Assembly: GCA_016291655.1 (NCBI GenBank)
Contig: JAEEYF010000013.1
Coordinates: forward strand, 37,789 to 101,788
Length of the DNA stretch: 64,000 nt
Reading direction: 5' to 3'
Origin: Lachnospiraceae bacterium
Lineage (GTDB): Bacteria; Bacillota; Clostridia; Lachnospirales; Lachnospiraceae
Translations under genes and position numbers: made by a program
In this document: positions 52,558 through 60,424 of the stretch, in pieces
Layout of the letters: every line of letters begins with the position of its first letter
Numbering within the stretch: position 1 is the first letter of the stretch
The notes under the pieces: generated by a model
Databases searched by the model: none
The model's input: the letters and a program-made list of their open reading frames with translations, nothing else
Told to the model about the DNA's origin: nothing

Positions 52558-53754
52558 TACATTCAGAATTCTGATCCTGTTGATGATCCTGATACCCTTC
52601 ATTTTTTCGATGAAATCTCTTTCGCTTACATTCCTGACGGTGAAAGCAAATTCACCTTCGGCAGGCGACACTTCGGTTATCTTGTCAAAAGCCTCTCTGA
52701 CTCTGTCCTCATCGGCAACACTCACACGAACAAAGAATTCATTTACTTCCTCCATTCTGTCCGCAAGCTGCTGTTCCTTGCCGCTCCAGAATACCGGCTC
52801 ATTCTTACCCACATTTCTCGCACATTCCACAACATCGGCAGCAACCGCAGCAGCTGTGGGAAGTTTTCCCGCGCCTCTGCCGTAGAACATGATCTGTCCC
52901 GAATAACGGCCTTTTACAAGAATACCGTTAAACACTCCGTTAACAGCAAAGAGAGGGCTGTCATTTCCCACCAGCATGGGAGAAACCGTTGCAAAAACAG
53001 CTTCGCCTTCCCTTCTCATCTGTGCTATCAGTTTAATGGATTTGCCAAGCTTCCTTGCATATCCCAGATCGACTGTAGTAAGCTTGGTAATGCCTTCCGT
53101 ATAGATCTTTTCGTAATTAACATGCGCACCGCAGGCCAAAGAAGCAAGAATGGCTATCTTTCTGCAGGCATCATGCCCTTCCACGTCAGCGGCGGGATTT
53201 CTTTCCGCATATCCCTTCTCCTGTGCCTCCGCAAGAGCCGTGGCAAAGTCCTCCCCGTCCTCAAACATTTTTGTTAGGATGTAATTGGTCGTTCCGTTTA
53301 CTATACCGCAGATCTCTTCGATCTCATCCGCAGCAAAGGACTCATTGATGGGACGTATCACAGGGATTGCTCCGCCCACACTTGCTTCAAAGAAGAAATT
53401 TTCCTTCTTCTGTCTTGCTATCTCAAGAAGCTCCGCGCCATGCTTGGCAACAAGTTCTTTGTTTGATGTACAAACCGACTTGCCTCTGAGAAGAAGTTCC
53501 TTAACAAAAGAATATGCAGGTTCCACGCCTCCCATGGTCTCAACAACACAAGCTATTTCGGGATCCTCGGCGATCACCCTGAAATCATGAACAAGTCTTT
53601 TTTCAACGGCTTCTCCCGGGAAATCACGAAGATCAAGGACATATTTGACATCTATGCCGTCTCCCGCTTTTTTCTTGATGTTCGCGGCATTGCTTTCAAA
53701 TATCTCAAAAACTCCCGATCCTATTGTTCCATATCCAAGTATAGCTATCTTCAT
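52555..53754 (-). CDS. hom: Homoserine dehydrogenase
   Basis: Reduces aspartate semialdehyde to homoserine for threonine and methionine synthesis. The 399-residue protein has the Rossmann start AILGYGTIGSGVFEIF, the CTSNKELVAKHG segment, FFFEASVGGAIPVIRP and CGIVNGTTNYILTKM. A C-terminal ACT-like domain (about 320-399) suits feedback control by threonine. GGAGGG precedes the ATG. It follows ctpA by 40 bases and may be co-transcribed with it. Confidence 0.96.
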   Translation of the reverse strand: MKIAILGYGTIGSGVFEIFESNAANIKKKAGDGIDVKYVLDLRDFPGEAVEKRLVHDFRVIAEDPEIACVVETMGGVEPAYSFVKELLLRGKSVCTSNKELVAKHGAELLEIARQKKENFFFEASVGGAIPVIRPINESFAADEIEEICGIVNGTTNYILTKMFEDGEDFATALAEAQEKGYAERNPAADVEGHDACRKIAILASLACGAHVNYEKIYTEGITKLTTVDLGYARKLGKSIKLIAQMRREGEAVFATVSPMLVGNDSPLFAVNGVFNGILVKGRYSGQIMFYGRGAGKLPTAAAVAADVVECARNVGKNEPVFWSGKEQQLADRMEEVNEFFVRVSVADEDRVREAFDKITEVSPAEGEFAFTVRNVSERDFIEKMKGIRIINRIRILNV

Positions 53755-53794
53755 TTTTTCTCCCTCCGGTCCTGTTTAAGCAATCTTTTTTCGG

Positions 53795-55156
53795 TCACTG
53801 TCTATACTCTTTTTCTATTTCATATTGCTCAATTACATACTTGCGTGCAGCTTCTTTCTGATTGTCTTTTTCGGTATATTCGACAATAACATCAGGCGTG
53901 ATACCGACGCCGTGTAAGCTGAAGCCGCAGGGCGTATAGTATACGGCAGTGGTCAGTTTCACAGCCGAACCGTCGGTCAAAGGATAAGAGCTCTGAACTA
54001 TGCCCTTACCAAATGTCTGTGTTCCCATAATGGTCCCGTAATGATTGTCCTTTAACGCTCCCGCAAATACTTCCGAAGCACTTGCGCTGTTACCGTTAAC
54101 CAGAACAACTATGGGCATATCTATATCATGATTGTCATGTGCAAGATAATCATATCTCTGACCGCTTCTGTTTTCCAGGTAGGTGATCCACAGGCTTTCG
54201 GAAACTATGTAGTCTGCCATGTTTACACATGCATCCAGCAATCCGCCCGGATTGTCACGCAGATCGATGACAAATCCGATAACCCCCTTGGCTATGAGGT
54301 CGTCCATGGCCTTTTTAAACTGCTCTTCCGTAACAGCGGAAAAAGAGCTGACGGAAACATAGCCTACATCGCCATCAAGTACTTCGGTGCTGACGGTCGG
54401 CGAACTGATGATCGCTCTCTCTATATCAAATTCCGGATATTTGTCCGTGGATTCTCTGTAGACCTTGATATGTACAATGGTCCCCACTTCTCCGCGTACC
54501 CTGTTTGCTATCTCATCGGTGGTTTTTCCGAGAACATTCTCACCGTCTACCTCGCATATGACATCTCCCGACTCTATGCCTGCATTCTTGGCGGGACTGT
54601 CATCAAAAGGATTTAAAAAGATGGCATTTTCAGAACCAACCGGTAAAGAGATATAGGAACCGATTCCTCCATAGACGCCGCTGATCCCCTCGGTCATGGC
54701 CTTGTACTCTTCCGGTGTATAATAAACACTGTAGGGATCGTTGAGACCTTCCAAAATCCCCTTGAATGTCGAGCTTTGCAGATTTTCTACCGAAACCTTC
54801 TTGTAATAGTTACTTTCAACCAGCTTTTCTATAAGATCCATTTTCTGAAGAAACTGATCCGAAAGATAGGCATCTCCCAATACAGGCGCAGCTGTAGGTG
54901 TCGGTGTATCGGTCGCAACGGGTGCATCGGTCGCCACAGGTGTGTTTGTTGCAATGGGGCCATTTGTCGCAGACGGCTCCGTGTTATTTGCCTTCAAAGA
55001 AGAAACGGGTGTAGGACTCGGTGTTCCAAATCTTACGTATCCGTTTCTGACCATCATTCTTTCTCTTATTATCGCGCTTCCCATAAGATAACCCAAAAGT
55101 GCGATCACGCATATTCCAATGCCGAGGAATATTCCTTTTAAAAATCCATTTTTCAT
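53795..55156 (-). CDS. S41 carboxyl-terminal processing protease
   Basis: A 453-residue membrane-anchored serine protease of the CtpA/Prc family. An N-terminal helix (about 6-30) is followed by a Pro/Thr/Ala linker and a PDZ domain near residues 150-250 (GGIGSYISLPVGS, PAKNAGIESGDVICEVDGEN). The S41 core follows, with VIDLRDNPGGLLD, catalytic Ser in NGNSASASEVFAGAL and Lys in TFGKGIVQS. It cleaves extracytoplasmic proteins from their C-termini. In related operons such proteases limit peptidoglycan hydrolases, which fits the EnvC-like gene just upstream. Confidence 0.94.
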   Translation of the reverse strand: MKNGFLKGIFLGIGICVIALLGYLMGSAIIRERMMVRNGYVRFGTPSPTPVSSLKANNTEPSATNGPIATNTPVATDAPVATDTPTPTAAPVLGDAYLSDQFLQKMDLIEKLVESNYYKKVSVENLQSSTFKGILEGLNDPYSVYYTPEEYKAMTEGISGVYGGIGSYISLPVGSENAIFLNPFDDSPAKNAGIESGDVICEVDGENVLGKTTDEIANRVRGEVGTIVHIKVYRESTDKYPEFDIERAIISSPTVSTEVLDGDVGYVSVSSFSAVTEEQFKKAMDDLIAKGVIGFVIDLRDNPGGLLDACVNMADYIVSESLWITYLENRSGQRYDYLAHDNHDIDMPIVVLVNGNSASASEVFAGALKDNHYGTIMGTQTFGKGIVQSSYPLTDGSAVKLTTAVYYTPCGFSLHGVGITPDVIVEYTEKDNQKEAARKYVIEQYEIEKEYRQ

Positions 55157-55251
55157 TTTTGCATCACCTGCTCTGACTAAAAATCACCCGTTTTCTTTAT
55201 AATAGAAAACAGATACCGAGATTTTATCACATCCGCTTTTCTATGGCAAGT

Positions 55252-55280
55252 AAAAAAGGGAAGGAGTCTCACTCCTTCCC
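55252..55280 (-). terminator. Terminator overlapping the end of the M23 gene
   Basis: GGGAAGGAGT, loop GAG, ACTCCTTCCC (55258-55280), then TTTTTT on the minus strand. The first arm contains the last codons and the TGA of the M23-family gene, so the hairpin starts inside the coding sequence. Confidence 0.9.
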
Positions 55281-56459
55281 GTACCATACATAATCCAGCG
55301 GGTCTCTGTATGCCCCGTCTACTTTAATTCCAAAATGCAAATGAGGTCCGGTTGAAACTCCCGTGGATCCCACAAGAATAACCGTCTGTCCTTTCTTAAC
55401 CTCATCTCCCACTTCAACCATCAGCTTGGAAGCGTGACAGTAGGTGGTATATACTCCGTTACCATGACTGATCTTCACATAATTTCCGGATGCCGGGTTG
55501 TATGTCGCATTGACAACCACTCCCGAAAGCGCTGCCTTGACTTCCGTTCCCGTATTGGCGGGAATATCGATACCGTTATGATAAACGGTAGCCCCCTGGA
55601 TCGGCGCTTCACGATAACCGAAAGGTGATGAGATCTTGCTTTTTCCCGGTAAAGGCCACATGATGTTTTCAAGAAGATAAGAAGCCTCATCCTCTTCATG
55701 TATGCCTGCAAGTACCTGACTTACATTATCCGACTCCATCAATTCATCCCAATGAGAGAATACCAAATAGGATTCGATGGAAAGTTCTTCCGATGTCTGA
55801 GCAAGCTCTGCTGCTTTTTGAGAAGCCAGTTCTTCAAGTGTGGATAACTGAGCGGCTTTATATGTCTGCAAAGCTTCAAGTTCATGTAAGTGTGCGGTCA
55901 ACAGGCTCTCGGAATGTTCCGCTTCAACTCTTGCGGTTTCGTAGTTTTCAAAAACCTGTCTGTCATATTGCATTATCTGCTTCGAATACTCCATCCTGTT
56001 AAGGAAATCGGCAATACCCGAAGATCCGAAGAGCACTTCCGAGAAAGAGATCTTACCCTCTTCATACAGATAGCGAACTCTGTCGCTCATGATCTCGTAC
56101 TTTTGCTTTTCCTCATCTTTCTTTTCGGCTAAAGCATCACGAGACTCCTCGACAAGCTTTTTCATCTCTTCAAGCTTCTGCTCGGATTCCTTTAATTCTT
56201 CAAACAAGTCAAGGTACACATCATCAACCGCCAAAATATACAGCTCCAGGTTTGACTTGTCAGGATTGAAGTTTTGTATTCTTGTTTTAAGTTCATCGAC
56301 AGCTTTCTCGAGTTCAACTTTCTTGTTTTCGGAAGCTTCAAGTTCAAGCTCGTAGGAAGTCTTGGCCGATGTCTTTTTGCCTGCCGCCATAGCCGGCACG
56401 GCGATGCAGATTGACGTTAAGACTAACGTTGTGAAAAAACCTGCAACAATTTTCTTCAT
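55269..56459 (-). CDS. EnvC-like murein hydrolase or activator (coiled coil plus M23)
   Basis: A 396-residue exported protein. A signal peptide is cut near AMAAGKK. Two long coiled-coil blocks (about 30-125 and 160-235, for example ELEASENKKVELEKAVDELK) precede a C-terminal LytM/M23 domain from about residue 270. In that domain SPFGYREAPIQ, HNGIDIPANTG, VKISHGNGVYTTYCHAS and GPHLHFGIKVDG retain the usual zinc-site residues (His, Asp, HLH). It is therefore likely an active endopeptidase, in the manner of PcsB or CwlO, rather than a dead activator. It follows ftsX by 23 bases, and FtsEX presumably controls it. Confidence 0.93.
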   Translation of the reverse strand: MKKIVAGFFTTLVLTSICIAVPAMAAGKKTSAKTSYELELEASENKKVELEKAVDELKTRIQNFNPDKSNLELYILAVDDVYLDLFEELKESEQKLEEMKKLVEESRDALAEKKDEEKQKYEIMSDRVRYLYEEGKISFSEVLFGSSGIADFLNRMEYSKQIMQYDRQVFENYETARVEAEHSESLLTAHLHELEALQTYKAAQLSTLEELASQKAAELAQTSEELSIESYLVFSHWDELMESDNVSQVLAGIHEEDEASYLLENIMWPLPGKSKISSPFGYREAPIQGATVYHNGIDIPANTGTEVKAALSGVVVNATYNPASGNYVKISHGNGVYTTYCHASKLMVEVGDEVKKGQTVILVGSTGVSTGPHLHFGIKVDGAYRDPLDYVWYGKE

Positions 56460-56482
56460 AATAGCTCCGTCCCCGTTTTCTC

Positions 56483-57409
56483 CTAAAAATGTTCCACAGC
56501 AATCTTTTTTACCTTAGCTACCGCGGTAAACCAGCTTGCCAAAAAACCAATGCCGATACTGAATAAAAGAGCTACCGGCAAAAATCCGCTCATAATCTCA
56601 TGCTTCGGAAGCAATCTGAAATTCTCAAATGCCGCACTGAATTCTCTTCTGAGAGCAAGTTCAACCCTGTAATAAGAGAAGTCCAGAATTATCAACGGGA
56701 TTGCCCCTCCAAGCAAGCCTATGACAACTCCCTCCACGACAAACGGAAGTTCCATAAACACATCCGTCGCACCGATTATGGACATGATCGAGATCTCTTC
56801 CCTTCGGGCATTGATACCCGAAACGATCGTGGTTCTGATCAGGAAGAAGGAAACCGTGGCAAGTATCACGATCATAACCGTCGCCACAGCGATAACCAAC
56901 GCCCGGATATCACTGAGCCGTTCGGAAACGGCCTCGGAGAAATTGACCATTCGGACACCGTCGATCCGACGTATCCTGTCAGCCACTTTCTTTCCGTCAT
57001 CGTTGTTTATCAGATAAACCTCGAGTGATGCGGAATCTTTTAACGGATTGTCATTTCCGAAAGACGCCGCCATCTCCTCTGTCATATTTTCTTCTTTGTA
57101 CTTTTCCCAGGCTGCATCAGCCGAAATATAACGAACTTCCGAAATCTCGGGAAATGTTGAAACTTCCCTGTGGATTTCTTTCATTTTCTCTTCTTCCGTG
57201 CCCTCTTTAAAGAACACTGTCATGCCAACAGAGCTTTCCGCAACGATCAATGCCTTGTCTACATTAAGAAAGATGCTGTAAAAAGCTCCGATAACGGTCA
57301 GGCAAGCCATGACCGTAGCTATTGATGCCAGTGAAAAAGCCCGGTTTTTCCACAATCCGAGAAGTCCTTGTCTGATACAATAGCCCAAAGTTCTCAAACG
57401 TTTTTTCAT
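56483..57409 (-). CDS. ftsX: Cell division protein FtsX
   Basis: A 308-residue permease-like subunit that passes ATP-driven movement by FtsE to cell-wall hydrolases. It has a cytosolic start and a first helix (about 25-48, SLASIATVMACLTVIGAFY). The extracytoplasmic domain to about residue 165 includes the VRYISADAAWEKYKEE motif. Three C-terminal helices carry ARREEISIMSIIGAT before the second last. The ATG overlaps the ftsE stop by four bases. Confidence 0.95.
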   Translation of the reverse strand: MKKRLRTLGYCIRQGLLGLWKNRAFSLASIATVMACLTVIGAFYSIFLNVDKALIVAESSVGMTVFFKEGTEEEKMKEIHREVSTFPEISEVRYISADAAWEKYKEENMTEEMAASFGNDNPLKDSASLEVYLINNDDGKKVADRIRRIDGVRMVNFSEAVSERLSDIRALVIAVATVMIVILATVSFFLIRTTIVSGINARREEISIMSIIGATDVFMELPFVVEGVVIGLLGGAIPLIILDFSYYRVELALRREFSAAFENFRLLPKHEIMSGFLPVALLFSIGIGFLASWFTAVAKVKKIAVEHF

Positions 57410-58164
57410 GGCAAATAAATCCCTGTTTCGTTTTTGACCCCGTCGTATCCGCCCTTTGCTTCGTCCCTGATAATGCGCCCATTATTAAGAACTATAACAC
57501 GTTTTTGCATTTTGTCCACTATTTCTTGATTGTGTGTAACAACTACGACGGTTGTTCCGCGCTTGTTGATCTCTTCAAGCAAGTGCATGATCTCTCTCGA
57601 GCTTGTCGGGTCAAGATTACCCGTGGGCTCGTCGGCAAGAAGTATCACCGGATTGTTGACCAGTGCTCTCGCCATGGCTACTTTTTGCTGTTGTCCTCCG
57701 GACAATTCCTTCGGATAGGCCCTGACCTTATCGGAAAGTCCGACAAGCTCCAGCATTTTGGTGACTTTTTGGCGCATGCTCTCAGTGTCAGCTTCTATTA
57801 CTCTTTGAGCAAAAGCTACATTTTCAAACACGTCCCTGTCTTTTAAAAGTCTGAAATCCTGGAAAACAACCCCCAGACTCCTTCTGAACTTCGAAACGAC
57901 CTTTCTTCTGAGTCTTTTTGTATCATGTCCTATCACAAAAACCTTTCCCGAAGAAGGAACCGTTTCCTTCAGTATCATCTTGATCATTGTTGATTTTCCG
58001 GATCCCGAATCACCTACAACAAATACAAACTCACCTTTAAAAATATTAAAGGAAACATCGCTTAAAGCTTCCGTATTGTCATCATACTTTTTAGACACAT
58101 TGTCAAAGCAAACAACGGGAGCCTCGATTTTATTAAATTCTCTGTTTATGTCAATTCTGCCCAT
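57406..58164 (-). CDS. ftsE: Cell division ATP-binding protein FtsE
   Basis: A 252-residue ABC ATPase of the division apparatus. It has Walker A VGDSGSGKSTM, signature LSGGQQQKVAMARA, Walker [15 protein letters not shown] and H-loop VVVTHNQE. About 17 extra residues stand before the usual FDNVSKKYDDNTEALSDVSF start. The first ATG at 58164 has only a distant GGGG, so the exact start is uncertain. It is the first gene of the ftsEX-envC group. Confidence 0.93.
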   Translation of the reverse strand: MGRIDINREFNKIEAPVVCFDNVSKKYDDNTEALSDVSFNIFKGEFVFVVGDSGSGKSTMIKMILKETVPSSGKVFVIGHDTKRLRRKVVSKFRRSLGVVFQDFRLLKDRDVFENVAFAQRVIEADTESMRQKVTKMLELVGLSDKVRAYPKELSGGQQQKVAMARALVNNPVILLADEPTGNLDPTSSREIMHLLEEINKRGTTVVVVTHNQEIVDKMQKRVIVLNNGRIIRDEAKGGYDGVKNETGIYLP

Positions 58165-58232
58165 GCTATGATCGATAACCCCTAACCGGCTTTATAACCA
58201 AAAGTCAGCCTTGAAGTGCCGCCCTGCATGTT

Positions 58233-59333
58233 CTACTGAACCATAGTAGGGTCGGTATTTTCAACATAATTCATATACTTGAGTACCATCAGAGCGATCT
58301 TAAACGCAACCGCATCATCGAAATTTCTGAGGTCGAGATCGGTCAGCTTTTGAAGCTTATCCAATCTGTAAACAAGCGTATTTCTGTGGATGTAAAGATT
58401 TCTTGAGGTTTCGGAAACGTTAAGATTGTCCTCAAAGAACTTGTTCACGGTACTCAATGTTTCCTCATCAAGCTCTTCCTGCGAACCGTCTCTGAACACT
58501 TCTTTAATGTACATCTTGCAAAGGGTCATGGGCAACTGATAGATCAGTCTTCCTATGCCCAGTTTAGAATAGGCAACGATGTTCTCTTCGCTAAAGAATA
58601 TCCTTCCGACATCAAGTGCCATTTTCGCTTCCTTATAAGAACGTGAAACGTCTTTGATCTCATTAACGATGGTACCGTAAGCCACATTAACCTTTGTCAT
58701 CGCCTCAGTGTTAAGCATGTCCAGAATAACCTTTCCGGTACGTTCCAGATCCTCATAGCCTTCCGTAGGCTTCAACTCCTTGACCACGATAATGCTCTTC
58801 TCGTCCACAGCCGTAATGAAATCATGGGGCTTGCCCGCAAAAAGACTTCTTACAGTCTCAAGAGCAACGGTATCCTTGTCCTGATGAGTTTCTATAAGAT
58901 AAACAACTCTGCGTGCTTCCGCCTCAATGTGAAGCTTCTTTGCTCTGTTGTAAATGTCTACAAGCAAAAGATTGTCGAGCAACAGATTTTTAATGAAATT
59001 ATCCTTGTCATAACGCTCTTTGTATGCAACAGTAAGATTCGAGATCTGAAAAGCGGCAAGTTTGCCCATCATATAGGTCTCATCGTTATCACCCTTGGCA
59101 ATGACAACAAACTCCAGCTGTCTTTCATCATAAACCTTAAAGAACTGATTGCCCTGTACCACCTGGCTGTCAGCAGGTGAGTCGACAAAATTCCTGACAG
59201 CATTTTCAAAATCTACGCCATCGGAAATAGTCGACGCAAGCATCTTGCCGTCGGTATCGCATATGCATAATTCGGTTCTTGCAATGGAACGAATGCCGTC
59301 AAGTGTTCCTTGCAAAATCTGATTTGAAATCAT
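58233..59333 (-). CDS. PucR/CdaR-family transcriptional regulator
   Basis: A 366-residue regulator. The N-terminal sugar-diacid-recognition-like region begins MISNQILQGTLDGIRSIART. A GGDEF-like fold region follows in the middle. The C-terminal PucR HTH reads FFEDNLNVSETSRNLYIHRN, then TLVYRLDKLQKLTDLDLRNF. Family members respond to sugar acids or purine-related ligands. The ligand here is unknown. The start at 59333 is chosen because AAAGGG lies eight bases upstream. Confidence 0.9.
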   Translation of the reverse strand: MISNQILQGTLDGIRSIARTELCICDTDGKMLASTISDGVDFENAVRNFVDSPADSQVVQGNQFFKVYDERQLEFVVIAKGDNDETYMMGKLAAFQISNLTVAYKERYDKDNFIKNLLLDNLLLVDIYNRAKKLHIEAEARRVVYLIETHQDKDTVALETVRSLFAGKPHDFITAVDEKSIIVVKELKPTEGYEDLERTGKVILDMLNTEAMTKVNVAYGTIVNEIKDVSRSYKEAKMALDVGRIFFSEENIVAYSKLGIGRLIYQLPMTLCKMYIKEVFRDGSQEELDEETLSTVNKFFEDNLNVSETSRNLYIHRNTLVYRLDKLQKLTDLDLRNFDDAVAFKIALMVLKYMNYVENTDPTMVQ

Positions 59334-59587
59334 ATTTCTTACCCTTTCATAGGTGATAAGGAGTGATCCAACTACCACATATTGATATTGTAGCATATTT
59401 AATAATTTTGTAAAAGGTTTTTTTAAAAACCTGTGCAACGGAATTTTCCTTTATTTATAGCCCTTTCGACGCACTCTTTATCCCAATGTCAAAAAAATAA
59501 TTAAAATAGGCAGAAAAGCAAAAAAAACATTGTACTAATTCATATAAAACCATTGATTTCAGTATAGTCAGAAGATTTATACAAAGA
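59334..59587. other. AT-rich intergenic stretch upstream of the PucR-type gene
   Basis: 254 bases with no gene. The minus strand has a perfect TTGACA at 59496-59501 but no convincing -10 at the right distance. I see no other feature. Confidence 0.4.
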
Positions 59588-59693
59588 GATGCGGCCCCGG
59601 TTTTACCCGGAGCCGCATCGTTAGGAGTCAACCATTTCACTTGTAATCGGATTTATAAGTTAGCATTCGCTAACCGTGTGTTATGATACTCCT
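59588..59693. other. Structured intergenic element of unknown function
   Basis: A GC-rich hairpin (59588-59619, GATGCGGC to GCCGCATC) is followed by AGGAGT (59623-59628) and ACTCCT (59688-59693), which enclose an inner hairpin GTTAGC-ATTC-GCTAAC (59659-59674). No open frame is present. It could be a small RNA or a leader element. It does not match a riboswitch I know, and no T-run follows on either strand. Confidence 0.4.
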
Positions 59694-59724
59694 TAAAACA
59701 TACTTTGTCAACAGGTTTTTTTAT

Positions 59725-59753
59725 TTGACTATGTCTATCGATTGTGCTACCAT
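59725..59753 (+). promoter_or_regulatory. Promoter of the DtxR-like gene, altered by MITE insertion
   Basis: TTGACT (59725-59730), 17 bases, TACCAT (59748-59753). The last two bases of the -10 belong to the inserted element. The uninterrupted site would read TACCCT. Confidence 0.5.
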
Positions 59754-59933
59754 TACTGTTCACAGGGAAGAACGTTACTGTTCACGCCACAGGGAAGAAC
59801 GTTACTGTTCACGCCACAGTCAAAACCGGTTTTGACTGTGGTATTCTGCGAAGCAGAATATGTCGGTAACAAGCCGTTTTTGAAAATGCATTTTCAAAAG
59901 CGGCTTAGTACCGACACATCTGTGAACAGTAAC
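59752..59933. mobile_element. MITE-like element with terminal inverted repeats and 8-bp target duplication
   Basis: The 182-bp insert ends in ATTACTGTTCACAG (59752-59765) and CTGTGAACAGTAAC (59920-59933), inverted repeats with 13 of 14 matches. It is flanked by direct repeats GTGCTACC (59744-59751 and 59934-59941). It encodes no protein. Inside are a tandem 27-bp repeat (59761-59814), a perfect 28-bp palindrome (59814-59841), a hairpin ATTCTGC-GAA-GCAGAAT, and a larger foldback between TGTCGGTA (59861) and TACCGACA (59915). It is presumably mobilised by a transposase encoded elsewhere. Several IS families make 8-bp duplications, so the parent is not assigned. Confidence 0.8.
59761..59814. repeat. 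Tandem 27-bp repeat within the MITE
   Basis: Two identical 27-bp units, each starting CACAGGGAAGAAC and containing GTTACTGTTCAC, the terminal-repeat sequence. The left end therefore has three copies of the end motif (59752, 59774 and 59801). Confidence 0.9.
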
Positions 59934-59995
59934 GTGCTACCCTTATATAGATATATTGAGGTTTTCGTTTCGTACCGGAGGAGGTGGACTAACCG

Positions 59996-60355
59996 ATGAA
60001 ACTTCAGGAATCTGGAGAAATGTATCTCGAAACGATATATGTTTTGCAGGAAAAGAAATCTTTTGTCAGAAGCATTGATGTGGCTACCGAAATGAATTTT
60101 TCCAAGCCTTCTATCAGCCGCGCCATGGGAATTCTCAGAACCAACGGCTATTTGACCATTGCTCCCGACGGAAAGATCACCCTTACCGATGAAGGGTTAA
60201 GGATCGCCCAAAAGACCTATGAGCGCCATAATGTTCTTACCGCTGCTTTTATAAAGATCGGTGTCGATCCGAAGGTGGCGGAGGAAGATGCTTGCAGAGT
60301 GGAGCATGTTATCAGCGACGAAACCTTCGCTTGCATAAAGAAAGCCCTGCAATGA
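59996..60355 (+). CDS. DtxR/MntR-like metal-dependent regulator, short form
   Basis: A 119-residue regulator. The N-terminal winged HTH reads SGEMYLETIYVLQEKKSFVR, EMNFSKPSISRAMGILRTNG and ITLTDEGLRIAQKTYERHNV. The dimerisation and metal-binding helices have the conserved CRVEHVISDETF, which carries the usual Cys/Glu/His ligand positions. It ends there, without an SH3/FeoA-like third domain, and so resembles MntR but is shorter. It likely controls iron or manganese transport genes. GGAGGAGGT lies about 10 bases before the ATG. Confidence 0.9.
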   Translation: MKLQESGEMYLETIYVLQEKKSFVRSIDVATEMNFSKPSISRAMGILRTNGYLTIAPDGKITLTDEGLRIAQKTYERHNVLTAAFIKIGVDPKVAEEDACRVEHVISDETFACIKKALQ

Positions 60356-60387
60356 TCACTCCCTATCAATTTCAGAAAAAGCAAAGC

Positions 60388-60424
60388 GACCGGATGCTTA
60401 AGCATCCGGTCATTTCTGTTTTAT
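60388..60424. terminator. Terminator between the DtxR-like and exporter genes
   Basis: GACCGGATGC, TTAA, GCATCCGGTC (60388-60411), then ATTTCTGTTTTATT on the plus strand. It also precedes a T-rich stretch on the minus strand. Confidence 0.75.

Noticed and set aside
59761..59814. Possible CRISPR array
   Set aside because: There are only two directly abutting 27-bp units, with no spacers and no cas genes. They belong to the MITE end.
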